Origin: Pseudomonas gregormendelii
Lineage (GTDB): Bacteria > Pseudomonadota > Gammaproteobacteria > Pseudomonadales > Pseudomonadaceae
Assembly (NCBI RefSeq): GCF_017114825.1
Contig: NZ_JADEVO010000003.1
Coordinates: 62,001 to 126,000 of the forward strand
Length of the DNA stretch: 64,000 nucleotides
Direction of reading: 5' to 3'
Of this stretch, positions 35,017-44,195 are shown piece by piece (the stretch's first letter is position 1; each line of letters begins with the position of its first letter). Position numbers and translations under genes: made by a program. The notes under the pieces are model-generated. The model made no database searches, was not told the DNA's origin, and was given only the letters and a program-made list of their open reading frames with translations.

Positions 35017-35394
35017 TTAAACCCCAGTCTTCGGCGAAACCAGCGAATCATTGCCAGTCACAGTAGCCGTACTGGTCGCTGCCTCGGCGTTCTTCTTCAA
35101 CTGGGTCAATTCTGCCCCGGCGCGCTCGATCTTCGCCCGCACGTTGTTCATGTCCTGGCGACTCTTTTCCAGCAGGCTCTTGGCCGAACTGTGCCCGGTG
35201 ATACCGCGGGCCAGGGCCACGCCGCCGATCGCCACCTGGATCAAGCCAAAAATCCCGCCGCGACGCAGGCCTTTGCCCATCATCACCACGCCACCGGCGA
35301 GTGAGCCGATGCGTTCCCAACCGTGAACGTTCTGCTCGGGGTAGGTTTGGAACGGGGTGGATTCAATGCGCTGTACGCGTTTGAGTTCGCTCAT
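35017..35394 (-). CDS. DUF2892 / YgaP-transmembrane-like small membrane protein
   Basis: A 125-residue protein. A hydrophobic hairpin at about 29-65 (IGSLAGGVVMMGKGL and FGLIQVAIGGVALARGI) matches the two-helix YgaP-type membrane domain. It is followed by a charged, probably coiled-coil segment (LLEKSRQDMNNVRAKIERAGAELTQLKKNAE) that may face the cytoplasm. Function is unknown. The gene stands alone between the bidirectional terminator and the RNA methyltransferase. Confidence 0.72.
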   Translation of the reverse strand: MSELKRVQRIESTPFQTYPEQNVHGWERIGSLAGGVVMMGKGLRRGGIFGLIQVAIGGVALARGITGHSSAKSLLEKSRQDMNNVRAKIERAGAELTQLKKNAEAATSTATVTGNDSLVSPKTGV

Positions 35395-35486
35395 GATCTG
35401 TCTCCTGGCTGGATGGACTGCTTCAAGAATAGATAATTAAGCTGACTGCCATCGCGGGCGGCTTGTTCCATCGGATGTGCAGCAAT

Positions 35487-35957
35487 TTAGCGGAATTTCG
35501 CCCCGGAGCGGGTGTTCAGGCCTTTGGCCATGCGGTCGTAGAGCACCACGTTAACGGTTGCTGCGAGGTTCATGCAGCCGGTTGTCGGGATGTAGACCAC
35601 GTCTTCACACCAGTCACGTATCTCCTTGTCCAGCGAGCCGTCTTCCGGGCCGAAGATGTACAGGGCGCGATCGGGATGGGTGTACTCAGGCAGGGCGCGG
35701 GCACCTTCGACCAGTTCAACCGCCACCGGGACGCAACCCAGGGGCAGGATTTTTTTCAGGTCATCGATGCCAATCAGCGGGATATCGTAGTGGACCCGCT
35801 TGGTGTCGGTGACGAAATCAGCGGCGCGTTCATAGCGCTTGCCGGTGTAGAAAACCGAGGCCACGCCATAGCAGCCGGCGGCGCGCATGACCGATCCGAC
35901 GTTTTCCGGTGACTTGGGGTTATACAAACCAATGCAGCTGTACCGTTTGTCTGCCAC
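35487..35957 (-). CDS. SpoU/TrmH-family RNA 2'-O-methyltransferase
   Basis: A 156-residue SPOUT methyltransferase. Motif 1 is SPENVGSVMRAAGCYG, motif 2 YIFGPEDGSLDKE and motif 3 YIPTTGCMNLAATVNVVLYDR, which together form the trefoil-knot SAM site. The minimal length, without an N-terminal RNA-binding domain, resembles TrmL and small TrmH relatives that methylate tRNA. The precise nucleotide target is not determined. The stop lies about 90 bases from the DUF2892-like gene on the same strand. Confidence 0.87.
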   Translation of the reverse strand: MADKRYSCIGLYNPKSPENVGSVMRAAGCYGVASVFYTGKRYERAADFVTDTKRVHYDIPLIGIDDLKKILPLGCVPVAVELVEGARALPEYTHPDRALYIFGPEDGSLDKEIRDWCEDVVYIPTTGCMNLAATVNVVLYDRMAKGLNTRSGAKFR

Positions 35958-36026
35958 GAGCGGGGCGCCTTCGGGAAAAAACGGCGATTATACGGGGATT
36001 GGGGCAGGGGTGCTGGTTTGGAGCAC

Positions 36027-36062
36027 TGTGGTGGACGGGCTTGCTCGCGAAGGGGCCAGCCC
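36027..36062. repeat. Single degenerate REP half-site, family B
   Basis: GGACGGGCTTGCTCGCGAAG resembles one arm of the GGGAGCGAGCTTGCTCGCGAT repeat found elsewhere in the window, without the inverted partner. It lies just past the end of the YajD gene. Confidence 0.6.
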
Positions 36063-36077
36063 AGTCTATGACTACCT

Positions 36078-36452
36078 TCAGTCTTCCTTCTTCATCAACC
36101 CTGCCAGCGCCGCGAACGGGTTGTGCGTCGCCTTGGCAATCTTCGGCGAGCTCAACGAACCCTCGCTGAAATACTGCTGGTCGGTGTACCGCGAGTGCTC
36201 ATTGTCATGGCAATACAGGCACAGCAGCTCCCAGTTGGAGCCATCCTGGGGGTTGTTGTCGTGGTTATGGTCACGGTGATGCACGGTCAATTCGCTAAGG
36301 CGCTTACCGGAAAATTCTCGGGTGCAGCGGCCACACACGTGCGGGTACATTTTCAGGGCCTTGTCGCGGTACCCCATTTCCTTGTCGCGCTGGTTATCGG
36401 CGAGGATGCGGTCCAGCTTCGAGGTGTTGGTCGGGGTTGTTGACGAACTCAT
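36078..36452 (-). CDS. YajD family HNH nuclease
   Basis: A 124-residue HNH-domain protein. CGRCTREF, LTVHHRDHNHDNNPQDGSNW and LLCLYCHDNEH give the ββα-metal core: zinc-type Cys pairs (CxxC and CxxC) around the catalytic HH and Asn. The sequence fits the YajD family found in E. coli and Pseudomonas. A housekeeping or restriction-like role has been suggested for HNH proteins, but YajD has no firm function. No toxin or phage genes are adjacent. Confidence 0.88.
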   Translation of the reverse strand: MSSSTTPTNTSKLDRILADNQRDKEMGYRDKALKMYPHVCGRCTREFSGKRLSELTVHHRDHNHDNNPQDGSNWELLCLYCHDNEHSRYTDQQYFSEGSLSSPKIAKATHNPFAALAGLMKKED

Positions 36453-36502
36453 GGGTTCACCTTTGTAAAAAAGACTGATGACGGTTATGAACAGAGTTTA
36501 GC

Positions 36503-37189
36503 TCAGCCCTTGAGCTTCTCGGCAATCCAGATGGTGTGGCGGGTGCCTTTGTTGCCGTGGGCAAAGACCTGGACTTCCTCGGCCTTGAACCCTGCCTTTT
36601 TCAGTTTGTCGGAAAACTGCCGGTCGGCACTCGCCGACCATACGGCCAGCACGCCTTTGGGCCGCAGGGCCTTGGCGCATGCGCTCAAGCCGCCAGCGGA
36701 GTACAGCCAGCTGTTGGCCTTCTGGGTCAGGCCTTCGGGGCCGTTGTCGACGTCCAGCATGATCGCGTCGAAGCCCTGAGGCTCGGCCTGCAGCACTTTG
36801 GCGACATCTTCCAGGCGAATCACCGTGCGCGGGTCGAGCAGCGGGTTACCGGATTTTTCGCCCAGCGGCCCACGGTTCCATTCGACCACGCCTGGCACCA
36901 GTTCGGCGACCACCACTTCAGCCGTCTTGCCCAGGTGCTTGAGCGCCGAGGCGAGGGTAAAGCCCATGCCCAGGCCGCCAATCAAGACCCGCGAATTCGG
37001 CCGTCCGGCGACTTTGCGGCAGGGGATTTCAGCCAGCGCATCCTCGGAGCCGTGCATGCGGGTGTTCATCAACTGGCCGCCGTCACCCCCCTGGATCTTG
37101 ATGACGAAGTCCTCGCCGTACTCGAACAGGCACAGGGCACCGCCATTTTCAGGGATGGGGGTGGTGTCGAGCAGTACGAAACGTTTCAT
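36503..37189 (-). CDS. Spermidine-synthase-like SAM-dependent enzyme
   Basis: A 228-residue Rossmann-fold protein related to polyamine aminopropyltransferases and methyltransferases. The nucleotide-binding loop is LIGGLGMGFTLASAL, with the acidic strand EVVVAELVPGVVEWN and the substrate-region Asp in IMLDVDNGPEGLTQ. It is shorter than SpeE, and the catalytic DxxD/H context of true spermidine synthase is not clear, so substrate is uncertain. ATG 37189 has AGAGAG upstream; the longer reading frame into the divergent gene is not supported. Confidence 0.75.
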   Translation of the reverse strand: MKRFVLLDTTPIPENGGALCLFEYGEDFVIKIQGGDGGQLMNTRMHGSEDALAEIPCRKVAGRPNSRVLIGGLGMGFTLASALKHLGKTAEVVVAELVPGVVEWNRGPLGEKSGNPLLDPRTVIRLEDVAKVLQAEPQGFDAIMLDVDNGPEGLTQKANSWLYSAGGLSACAKALRPKGVLAVWSASADRQFSDKLKKAGFKAEEVQVFAHGNKGTRHTIWIAEKLKG

Positions 37190-37295
37190 GTGGCTCTCTT
37201 GAAAAATTGGCTTGAGAAGAATTGGCATGGGGGAGGGCAAACGCGCGCAGTTGGGAGTAGCCTGAGACCAGACAACAAGGCTAACGGAGCCATTG

Positions 37296-37586
37296 ATGAA
37301 GCGCACCATTCTAACGGTCATTGCCTTGGCCGCGCTCTCGATAACTGCAGTGCAGGCCCAGGAGCTGCAAACCATTCCCACCAGCCCTGCGCCAATGCCC
37401 GGCTCGCCGGGCACCGCGACACCGACTCCCTACCCACAGATCACCCCGACCAGCGTGCCCAAGGCGGGCCCTGGCAGCGGCAGCGCGCCGTTGTTGCCGC
37501 CGATCGAAATGCCCAACCCGCCCAAGGACCAGACGTTGCCGGGCCTTGAGCAAAACAGCACCAAAATCAAATCCCCCGGCGGCTAA
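37296..37586 (+). CDS. Small secreted proline-rich protein
   Basis: A 96-residue protein with a clear signal peptide (MKRTILTVIALAALSITAVQA) and a mature part rich in Pro, Gly, Thr and Ser (PTSPAPMPGSPGTATPTPYP). No domain is recognisable. It is probably a periplasmic or surface-linked spacer-type protein, as found in many Pseudomonas genomes. It is divergent from the spermidine-synthase-like gene by 106 bases, preceded by a GGAG ribosome site, and followed by a long REP palindrome. Confidence 0.8.
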   Translation: MKRTILTVIALAALSITAVQAQELQTIPTSPAPMPGSPGTATPTPYPQITPTSVPKAGPGSGSAPLLPPIEMPNPPKDQTLPGLEQNSTKIKSPGG

Positions 37587-37593
37587 CCAACGG

Positions 37594-37718
37594 TTGTAGC
37601 CGCTGGCCAACTGTGGGAGCCAAGCTTGCTCGCGATAGCGGGGTGACAGTCAGCATCAATGCTGGATGCGAAACCGTCATCGCGAGCACGCTGTGCTCCC
37701 ACTTCGCCAGTGGCTACA
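37594..37718. repeat. Extended REP pair, family B
   Basis: The outer arms TGTAGCCGCTGGC (from 37595) and GCCAGTGGCTACA flank an inverted pair of GTGGGAGCCAAGCTTGCTCG and a diverged partner. The outer pairing is longer than in the other copies. It lies between the convergent proline-rich gene and ptrB. Confidence 0.85.
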
Positions 37719-37736
37719 GGAAAAAGCCCAGGGGTG

Positions 37737-39791
37737 TCAGGCGATGCCCAGCACCTTGAACACGAATGCGTATTCGAGCGCCACATCGCGCAAGCCCTGG
37801 TAACGCCCGCTCATCCCGCCATGCCCGGCTCCCAGCTCAGTCTTGAGCAGCAGTGGATTGGCGTCGGTCTTGGTGGCGCGCAACTTGGCCACCCACTTCG
37901 CAGCCTCCCAATACTGCACGCGGCTGTCGTTGTAGCCGGCAATCACCAGGGTGGCTGGATAAGCCTGGGCGGTAACGTTTTCGTAAGGTGCATAAGCCTT
38001 GATGCGTTCGTACACCTCGGGTTCTTCAGGGTTGCCCCACTCGTCGTACTCGGTGACGGTCAACGGCAGATCCGGGTCGAGCATGGTGTTAAGCACGTCG
38101 ACGAACGGCACTTCGGCGATGGCCGCGCCAAACAGCTCGGGCCGCTGGTTGAGCACCGCGCCGATCAACAGGCCGCCGGCGCTGCCGCCGCTGATCGCCA
38201 ACTGCGGGGCGGTGGTGTAGCCATTGGCAATCAAGTGCTCGGCGCAGGCGATGAAGTCGCTGAAGGTATTGTGCTTGTGCTCCTGCTTGCCTGCGCGGTA
38301 CCAGGCTTCACCGAGTTCGCCGCCGCCGCGCACGTGGGCAATGGCGAACGCGACTCCGCGATCCAGCAGGCTCAGGCGCGCGTGGGAGAACCATGGGTCG
38401 AGGCTTTCGCCATATGCGCCGTAGCCGTACAAGTACAGTGGAGTCGGTTGGCCCAGGGCCTCACGCTTGACTACCAGGCTGATCGGCACCTGTGTGCCGT
38501 CGGGTGCCGTTGCCCACAGGCGCTGGCTGACGTAGGCATCGGCGTCGAACGGGCCGAGTACCGGGGTTTGCTTGAGCACCTGCTGCTCACCCGTGGCGAG
38601 ATCCAGCTGGCGGATCTGCGCCGGCCGGTTCAATGCTTCGTAGCGCAGGCGGATCCGCTCGCTGGCGAACTCCAGGCTGTTCTGCACGTGAAGGCTGTAG
38701 GCCGCGTCGGGCAATTGCACGCGGTAGCTGGGCAGATCCTGTGGGTGCACTTCAATCACCGGCAGCCCGCCGACCCGCAAGCTGAGAGTCATGGCTGCGG
38801 CATTAAGGCTCATGCCATCGATCATGGTCAGGTGGCTGTGGGGAATCAGGTTCTGCCATTGTTCCTCGGTCGGGGCCACACCCGTGTCGTCAGCGTGGTA
38901 CAGGGCGAAGTTGATGCCGTCGCGGTTGGTGCGGATAAACCAGCTCCACTGGCCATCAAGCGCGCCGTGGTCGACATCGTACTCATGGCCTTCCCGGCGC
39001 GGCGCCACGCAAGTGAAGCCTTGTTGTGGCTGCGCGGCATCCAGCACCCAGACTTCGCTCGTGGTCTTGCTGCCCAGCGCCAGGAGCAGTTGCAGCTCGG
39101 AACTGGAGCGGTAGCAATGCAGGAAGAATCGCCCGTCCGGTTCATGGAACACTTCTTCGGCCGCCGTGCCGTCGAGCCGGTAGCGGTATAGCTTGTGCGG
39201 GCGATGGGTGTCGTCAAGCTCGCCGAAGAACAGGGTCAGGCTGTCGTTGGCCCAGGTCATGCTGCCGTCACAGTCCTCGAACTCCAGTTCGCTGACGCGA
39301 CCATTGGACAATTCCTTCACGAACAGCGTGTAGATCTCATCGCCCGTGGAGTCAATGCTGTAGGCCAGGCGCTGGTGGTCCGGGCTGATGCTGAACGCGC
39401 CCAGGGAAAAGAAGCCACCCTTGGCCAGTGCGTTGGGGTCGAGCAGCAGTTGTTCCTGGCTTTCGTCGAGCTGCAGGCTGTCATCGGCCGGGCGCGGGCA
39501 ACGGTAATGACGCGCGTACTCGTCACCGGCAGTGGTGCGGGTGTAATACAGGTACGGGCCCCAGGGGGAGGGGAGGGACAGGTCGGTCTCGAGGATCCGG
39601 CCCTTGATCTCTTCGAACAGGCTTTCACGCAGCCCGGCCTGATCGGCGGTCTGTGCTTCCTGATAATGGTTTTCAGCCTTCAGATAGTCGAGCACCGGGC
39701 CGGTGTCGCGTTCCTGCAGCCAGGCATACGGGTCTGGACCTTCAGCCTTGTGGGCAATGGGTGCGTCTTGAATGTTGGCGGATGGCGGCAT
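37737..39791 (-). CDS. ptrB: Oligopeptidase B-type prolyl-oligopeptidase-family peptidase (S9A)
   Basis: A 684-residue serine peptidase: N-terminal part starting MPPSANIQDAPIAHKAEGPD, beta-propeller region to about 400, then an alpha/beta hydrolase domain. The nucleophile Ser is in ISGGSAGGLLIGAV and the His in ELGAGHGGMSGRY; an Asp-containing YNDSRVQYWE loop lies between them. It resembles oligopeptidase B, which cleaves short peptides after Arg or Lys in the cytoplasm. ATG 39791 is chosen because the longer ORF (to 39932) runs through the REP pair upstream and is clearly not coding there. Confidence 0.88.
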   Translation of the reverse strand: MPPSANIQDAPIAHKAEGPDPYAWLQERDTGPVLDYLKAENHYQEAQTADQAGLRESLFEEIKGRILETDLSLPSPWGPYLYYTRTTAGDEYARHYRCPRPADDSLQLDESQEQLLLDPNALAKGGFFSLGAFSISPDHQRLAYSIDSTGDEIYTLFVKELSNGRVSELEFEDCDGSMTWANDSLTLFFGELDDTHRPHKLYRYRLDGTAAEEVFHEPDGRFFLHCYRSSSELQLLLALGSKTTSEVWVLDAAQPQQGFTCVAPRREGHEYDVDHGALDGQWSWFIRTNRDGINFALYHADDTGVAPTEEQWQNLIPHSHLTMIDGMSLNAAAMTLSLRVGGLPVIEVHPQDLPSYRVQLPDAAYSLHVQNSLEFASERIRLRYEALNRPAQIRQLDLATGEQQVLKQTPVLGPFDADAYVSQRLWATAPDGTQVPISLVVKREALGQPTPLYLYGYGAYGESLDPWFSHARLSLLDRGVAFAIAHVRGGGELGEAWYRAGKQEHKHNTFSDFIACAEHLIANGYTTAPQLAISGGSAGGLLIGAVLNQRPELFGAAIAEVPFVDVLNTMLDPDLPLTVTEYDEWGNPEEPEVYERIKAYAPYENVTAQAYPATLVIAGYNDSRVQYWEAAKWVAKLRATKTDANPLLLKTELGAGHGGMSGRYQGLRDVALEYAFVFKVLGIA

Positions 39792-39853
39792 GAAGGGCTC
39801 TCGGACGATGTACGGAATAGGGCTGTGCAGGCACTGTCTGTTGGGTTGCAGCA

Positions 39854-39947
39854 CTGTGGGAGCAAAGCTTGCTCGCGATTGCGCACCAGCATTCACAATC
39901 GATTTCGATTGGGCTGACGTCATCGCGAGCAAGCTTTGCTCCTACAG
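39854..39947. repeat. REP pair, family B
   Basis: CTGTGGGAGCAAAGCTTGCT (39854 on) and the inverse at 39921-39947 (ATCGCGAGCAAGCTTTGCTCC...) enclose about 41 bases. It lies between ptrB and the divergent membrane-protein gene. Confidence 0.9.
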
Positions 39948-40005
39948 GAGACAAGCCGGACGTGCGAAAAGTCGTTACTATAAGCGCCTCTTTGCCTGCC
40001 TTGCC

Positions 40006-40503
40006 ATGGACACCATGACCGAGAACGACTATCTGATCGCCTGGGGCCTCTACGCCTTTGCCGCTTTGGGCTGCCTGCTGGTATGGATGCGCATGACCCG
40101 CTGGATGTGGCGTTGGCTGCGCGAGCCGCTGCGGCTGCTGGTGGCTGTGTTGCTGTTCAGCCCGACCGTGGTCGATCCGGTGAAGGCCAAAGTGGCCCCA
40201 GCCGTCGCCATCACCGCTCTGGACCTGATGTTCAAGGTGGGTAACAACGCCTGGCGAGCAATCAGCGACCTGTTTATGTACGGGATGCTCGCCTTCGGCG
40301 TCTATCTGGTTTACGTGGCGATCCGTTTCGCCATGGAACGCTCAGCCAGGGCCCGCAAGGCCCAGGCCGATGCTGCCAAGGCTGCCGCCCGGGCCAACGA
40401 GCCTGAAGACGAGCACCTGTTCGGTGGTGCCGGCGATGATCGCTATGGTCGGCCCCCGGTACCCGGCAACCCCCAGCGTTTGCGGGTCGAACCCCGTCTG
40501 TAG
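40006..40503 (+). CDS. Uncharacterised membrane protein
   Basis: A 165-residue protein with hydrophobic helices at about 8-27 ([18 protein letters not shown]), 40-60 and 90-110, followed by an Ala/Arg/Lys-rich helix and a charged tail. No known domain is recognised. Start is either ATG 40006 or ATG 40015 ([10 protein letters not shown]); neither has a clear ribosome site. It precedes the glutamine-amidotransferase gene by 32 bases and may form one operon with it and the DUF2937 gene. Function unknown. Confidence 0.7.
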   Translation: MDTMTENDYLIAWGLYAFAALGCLLVWMRMTRWMWRWLREPLRLLVAVLLFSPTVVDPVKAKVAPAVAITALDLMFKVGNNAWRAISDLFMYGMLAFGVYLVYVAIRFAMERSARARKAQADAAKAAARANEPEDEHLFGGAGDDRYGRPPVPGNPQRLRVEPRL

Positions 40504-40535
40504 ACGTGCCCCCGCCTTTCATCGAGAGTCCGAGC

Positions 40536-41312
40536 ATGTGTGAGTTATTGGGCATGAGCGCCAATGTCCCGACCGATATCGTGTTCAGCTTTACCGGGCT
40601 GATGCAGCGCGGCGGGCGTACCGGCCCGCACCGTGACGGTTGGGGCATCGCGTTCTACGAAGGTCGTGGATTGCGGTTGTTCCAGGACCCGGCCGCGAGC
40701 TGCGAGTCTGAGGTCGCCAACCTGGTGCAGCGCTATCCGATCAAGAGCGAAGTAGTGATCGGGCACATCCGCCAGGCCAACGTCGGCAAGGTCTGCCTGT
40801 CCAATACTCATCCGTTCGTCCGCGAACTGTGGGGACGCAACTGGTGCTTCGCGCACAACGGCCAGCTTGCCGATTTCCAGCCAATCACCATCTTCTACCG
40901 CCCAGTGGGCGATACCGACAGCGAAGCGGCGTTCTGCGACCTGCTCAACCGGGTGCGCGCCGCGTTTCCGGAGCCGGTTGAAGTTGAAGCGTTGCTGCCC
41001 GACCTGGTCGCAGCCTGCGCCGAATACCGCAGCAAGGGCGTATTCAATTGCCTGCTCAGCGACGGCGACTGGTTGTTCTGCTATTGCTCGACCAAACTGG
41101 CCCAGATCACCCGCCGAGCCCCCTTTGGCCCGGCGCGGTTGAAGGATGTTGATGTGATCGTCGATTTCCAGGCGGAAACCACGCCCAATGACGTGGTCAC
41201 GGTGATCGCCACCGAACCGCTGACCGAAAACGAAACCTGGACCCGCTACGAACCGGGCCAATGGAGCCTATGGCGACGCGGTGAATGCGTCAGCCAGGGC
41301 AAGACCGCATAA
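40536..41312 (+). CDS. Class II glutamine amidotransferase (YafJ-like)
   Basis: A 258-residue Ntn-hydrolase. After Met removal, Cys2 of [14 protein letters not shown] is the expected catalytic N-terminal nucleophile, and the family elements [30 protein letters not shown] and [12 protein letters not shown] follow. No synthase domain is fused. Related YafJ/EgtC proteins hydrolyse gamma-glutamyl amides, including ergothioneine intermediates, but no egt genes are present. The DUF2937 gene begins 11 bases downstream. Confidence 0.87.
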   Translation: MCELLGMSANVPTDIVFSFTGLMQRGGRTGPHRDGWGIAFYEGRGLRLFQDPAASCESEVANLVQRYPIKSEVVIGHIRQANVGKVCLSNTHPFVRELWGRNWCFAHNGQLADFQPITIFYRPVGDTDSEAAFCDLLNRVRAAFPEPVEVEALLPDLVAACAEYRSKGVFNCLLSDGDWLFCYCSTKLAQITRRAPFGPARLKDVDVIVDFQAETTPNDVVTVIATEPLTENETWTRYEPGQWSLWRRGECVSQGKTA

Positions 41313-41323
41313 GGATCTTCCCG

Positions 41324-41866
41324 ATGTTGCTCAGTTATCTAAGGCTGGTGTTGTTCGCGGCGGGCCTGTTGATCGGGGTGCAGGTGCCGGGGTTCATCAA
41401 TGATTACGCCAAGCGGGTCGAGGCGCATCTGATTGAGGCGCAGACCGGCCTCAGCGGTTTCCAGGGCACGGCCAATCAGTTCTTCAAGGGCGACATGCAA
41501 GCGCTGGTGAACCACTACCGCGCCAGCGAAGACCCGATTTTCCGCAGCGATGCCGACAGTCTGAGCGCCATGCTCACTCGCCAGCTGGCCCTCGACAAGC
41601 AATTCCAGGCCATGCAAGGCCCGTGGTACATCCGCGTACTGCAGGTCGCCCTGGCCGCTGATCCGGACATCCGCAAGGAAACCTGGAACGGCTACAGCTA
41701 CCAGATTCTGCTGACGCCGGAAGCGATGATCTGGGGCATGAGCGGCGCGTTGTTGCTGTCGTTTGGCATCGAGTGCCTGTTCCGGCTGATTGATTGGGTG
41801 GTGCTGGGCGGCAAGCGTCTGCGCCAGAGCCGGCCGATTGAAGACCGGGATGTGCGCGGGCTCTGA
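41324..41866 (+). CDS. DUF2937 family membrane protein
   Basis: A 180-residue protein with a hydrophobic N-terminal helix (MLLSYLRLVLFAAGLLIGVQVPG) and a C-terminal helix (AMIWGMSGALLLSFGIECLF); the middle is probably periplasmic and helical. This matches the uncharacterised DUF2937 family. ATG 41324 is 11 bases after the amidotransferase stop with AAGGA upstream, so the genes are probably co-expressed. Function unknown. Confidence 0.82.
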   Translation: MLLSYLRLVLFAAGLLIGVQVPGFINDYAKRVEAHLIEAQTGLSGFQGTANQFFKGDMQALVNHYRASEDPIFRSDADSLSAMLTRQLALDKQFQAMQGPWYIRVLQVALAADPDIRKETWNGYSYQILLTPEAMIWGMSGALLLSFGIECLFRLIDWVVLGGKRLRQSRPIEDRDVRGL

Positions 41867-41893
41867 GATCAAGAGCTAGGCCCGGCAGAAAGC

Positions 41894-41969
41894 ATCGCGA
41901 GCAGCCTCGCTCCTACACTGGATCTGCGATGCAGCAGAAGTCCAGTGTGGGAGTGAGCCTGCTCGCGAT
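41894..41969. repeat. REP pair, family B
   Basis: ATCGCGAGCAGCCTCGCTCC (41894 on) is inverse to GGGAGTGAGCCTGCTCGCGAT (ending 41969), with matching CACTGGA/TCCAGTG inner arms. It lies between the convergent DUF2937 and VWA genes. Confidence 0.9.
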
Positions 41970-41991
41970 AAGGCCCGTCCAGGCAACACAA

Positions 41992-43170
41992 CTACTTGGA
42001 CAAATACCGCATCCCTTCCTCCAGCCCGCGCAACGTCAGCGGGTACATCTGGTCGTCGATCAGGTCCCGCACAATATTGGTCGAAGACGTATAGCCCCAA
42101 GTGTCCTTCGGATACGGATTGATCCAGATGACCTTCTTGTACTTCTCCATGAAACGCTGCATCCACACGTAACCGGCTTCTTCGTTCCAGTGTTCGACGC
42201 TGCCCCCGGCCTGGGTGATCTCGTAGGGGGCCATCGCCGCATCCCCGATAAAAATCACTTTATAGTCGGCGCCGTACTTGTGCAGCAGGTCCTGGGTTGA
42301 CGTGCGCTCGGACGTGCGACGCATGTTGTTTTTCCACACCGACTCATAAACGAAGTTATGGAAGTAGAAGTACTCCAGGTGTTTGAACTCGGTCTTGCAG
42401 GCCGAGAACAGTTCCTCGCAGATCTTCACGTGGGCGTCCATCGAACCGCCGATGTCGAACAGCAGCAACAGTTTGACCGTGTTGCGCCGCTCCGGACGCA
42501 TCTGGATATTCAGCAACCCGGCATCGCGTGCGGTGTGGTCGATGGTGCCGTCGATGTCCAGCTCTTCGGCCGCACCCTGGCGGGCGAATTTGCGCAGCCG
42601 GCGCAGTGCGACCTTGATGTTGCGCGTGCCCAGTTCCACCGAATCATCGAGGTTCTTGTATTCGCGCTGGTCCCAGACCTTGACCGCCTTGCCCTGGCGC
42701 TTGCCCGCATCCCCGACGCGAATTCCTTCCGGATTGAAACCGCCGGAACCGAACGGGCTGGTGCCGCCAGTGCCGATCCACTTGTTGCCACCGGCATGAC
42801 GTTCTTTCTGTTCTTCGAGGCGCTTCTTGAATTCCTCGATCAGCTTGTCCAGGCCACCGAGGGACTGGATCGCCGCGCGCTCTTCGTCCGTCAGCGAGCG
42901 TTCGAACTCCTTGCGCAGCCAGTCCTCAGGAATCAATGCCTGCAGGTGGTCATCGAGCTTTTCCAGGCCGTTGAAGTACGCACCGAAAGCGCGGTCAAAC
43001 TTGTCGAAATGCTTTTCGTCCTTCACCAGAATCGCCCGGGACAGGTAGTAGAACTCGTCCATGTCGGCGAAGGTCACCCGCTGTTTCAGCGCGTTGATCA
43101 GGTCCAGCAGCTCACGCACCGAGACCGGCACCTTGGCTGCGCGCATTTCATTGAACAGGTTGAGCAGCAT
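41992..43170 (-). CDS. VWA domain-containing protein, CoxE-like
   Basis: A 392-residue cytoplasmic protein with a charged N-terminal half and a C-terminal von Willebrand A domain. Its metal-site motif LLLLFDIGGSMDAHVKI (DxGGS in place of the usual DxSxS) is typical of the CoxE subgroup. Such proteins act with a MoxR AAA+ ATPase to insert metals or remodel complexes. It starts 32 bases after the MoxR gene on the same strand, so it is the second gene of a two-gene unit. No cofactor enzyme (CO dehydrogenase, methanol dehydrogenase) is adjacent, so the client is unknown. Confidence 0.85.
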   Translation of the reverse strand: MLLNLFNEMRAAKVPVSVRELLDLINALKQRVTFADMDEFYYLSRAILVKDEKHFDKFDRAFGAYFNGLEKLDDHLQALIPEDWLRKEFERSLTDEERAAIQSLGGLDKLIEEFKKRLEEQKERHAGGNKWIGTGGTSPFGSGGFNPEGIRVGDAGKRQGKAVKVWDQREYKNLDDSVELGTRNIKVALRRLRKFARQGAAEELDIDGTIDHTARDAGLLNIQMRPERRNTVKLLLLFDIGGSMDAHVKICEELFSACKTEFKHLEYFYFHNFVYESVWKNNMRRTSERTSTQDLLHKYGADYKVIFIGDAAMAPYEITQAGGSVEHWNEEAGYVWMQRFMEKYKKVIWINPYPKDTWGYTSSTNIVRDLIDDQMYPLTLRGLEEGMRYLSK

Positions 43171-43202
43171 GGCTATCGCCCTCTATCTTGTTAAAAGAGG
43201 GA

Positions 43203-44048
43203 TCAGCGGGAGCCGCGACGGCTCATGAACGCCAGGCGTTCGAGCAGCTGTACGTCCTGTTCGTTCTTCACCAAAGCGCCGGCCAGAGGCGGAATGGCCT
43301 TGGTTGGATCGCGTTCGCGCAGCACGGCTTCGCCAATATTGTCGGCCATCAGCAGCTTCAGCCAGTCGACCAGTTCCGAGGTCGACGGCTTTTTCTTCAG
43401 GCCCGGCACCTTGCGCACATCGAAAAACACGTCCAGCGCCTCGCTGACCAGGTCCTTCTTGATGTCCGGGTAATGCACGTCGACGATCTTCTGCAGCGTG
43501 GTGCGATCCGGGAACGCGATGTAATGGAAGAAGCAGCGGCGCAGGAAGGCGTCCGGTAACTCTTTTTCATTGTTGGAGGTAATGATGATGATCGGGCGCT
43601 TCTTGGCCTTGATGGTCTCGTCGATTTCGTAGACGTAGAACTCCATCTTGTCGAGTTCCTGGAGCAGGTCGTTGGGGAACTCGATATCGGCCTTGTCGAT
43701 CTCGTCGATCAGCAGGATCACCCGCTCATCGGACTCGAACGCCTCCCACAGCTTGCCCTTTTTCAGGTAGTTGCGCACGTCGTGAACCTTGTCGGTGCCC
43801 AGCTGCGAATCACGCAGGCGACTGACCGCGTCGTACTCGTACAGGCCCTGGTGGGCCTTGGTGGTGGACTTGATGTGCCAGGTGATCAGCTTGGCACCGA
43901 AGGATTCGGCCAGTTGCTCGGCAAGCATGGTCTTGCCAGTGCCCGGCTCGCCCTTGACCAGCAGTGGCCGCTCCAGGGTGATGGCGGCATTGACCGCCAG
44001 CTTCAGGTCATCGGTGGCGACATAAGCCTGGGTGCCTTCGAACTTCAT
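43203..44048 (-). CDS. MoxR-family AAA+ ATPase
   Basis: A 281-residue AAA+ ATPase. Walker A is VKGEPGTGKTMLAEQ (33-40 core), Walker B ILLIDEIDKAD, and sensor 1 IIITSNNEKELPDAFLRRC, all intact. MoxR proteins pair with VWA proteins as chaperones for complex assembly. It precedes the CoxE-like gene by 32 bases in the same direction, giving a minimal MoxR/VWA pair. Target complex unknown. Confidence 0.9.
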   Translation of the reverse strand: MKFEGTQAYVATDDLKLAVNAAITLERPLLVKGEPGTGKTMLAEQLAESFGAKLITWHIKSTTKAHQGLYEYDAVSRLRDSQLGTDKVHDVRNYLKKGKLWEAFESDERVILLIDEIDKADIEFPNDLLQELDKMEFYVYEIDETIKAKKRPIIIITSNNEKELPDAFLRRCFFHYIAFPDRTTLQKIVDVHYPDIKKDLVSEALDVFFDVRKVPGLKKKPSTSELVDWLKLLMADNIGEAVLRERDPTKAIPPLAGALVKNEQDVQLLERLAFMSRRGSR

Positions 44049-44195
44049 CTACTAATCCTCGAACGGTGACGCCGGCCTGAGCTAAGCAGGGCGGGACGGG
44101 CGAATTAAATGTGATGCCCGACTATAACGCGCAGGCCGGTCGACTGTGAACGCAGACGGCTTATTCAGTCTCTGAATGGAGAGTCACCGGGTGAC

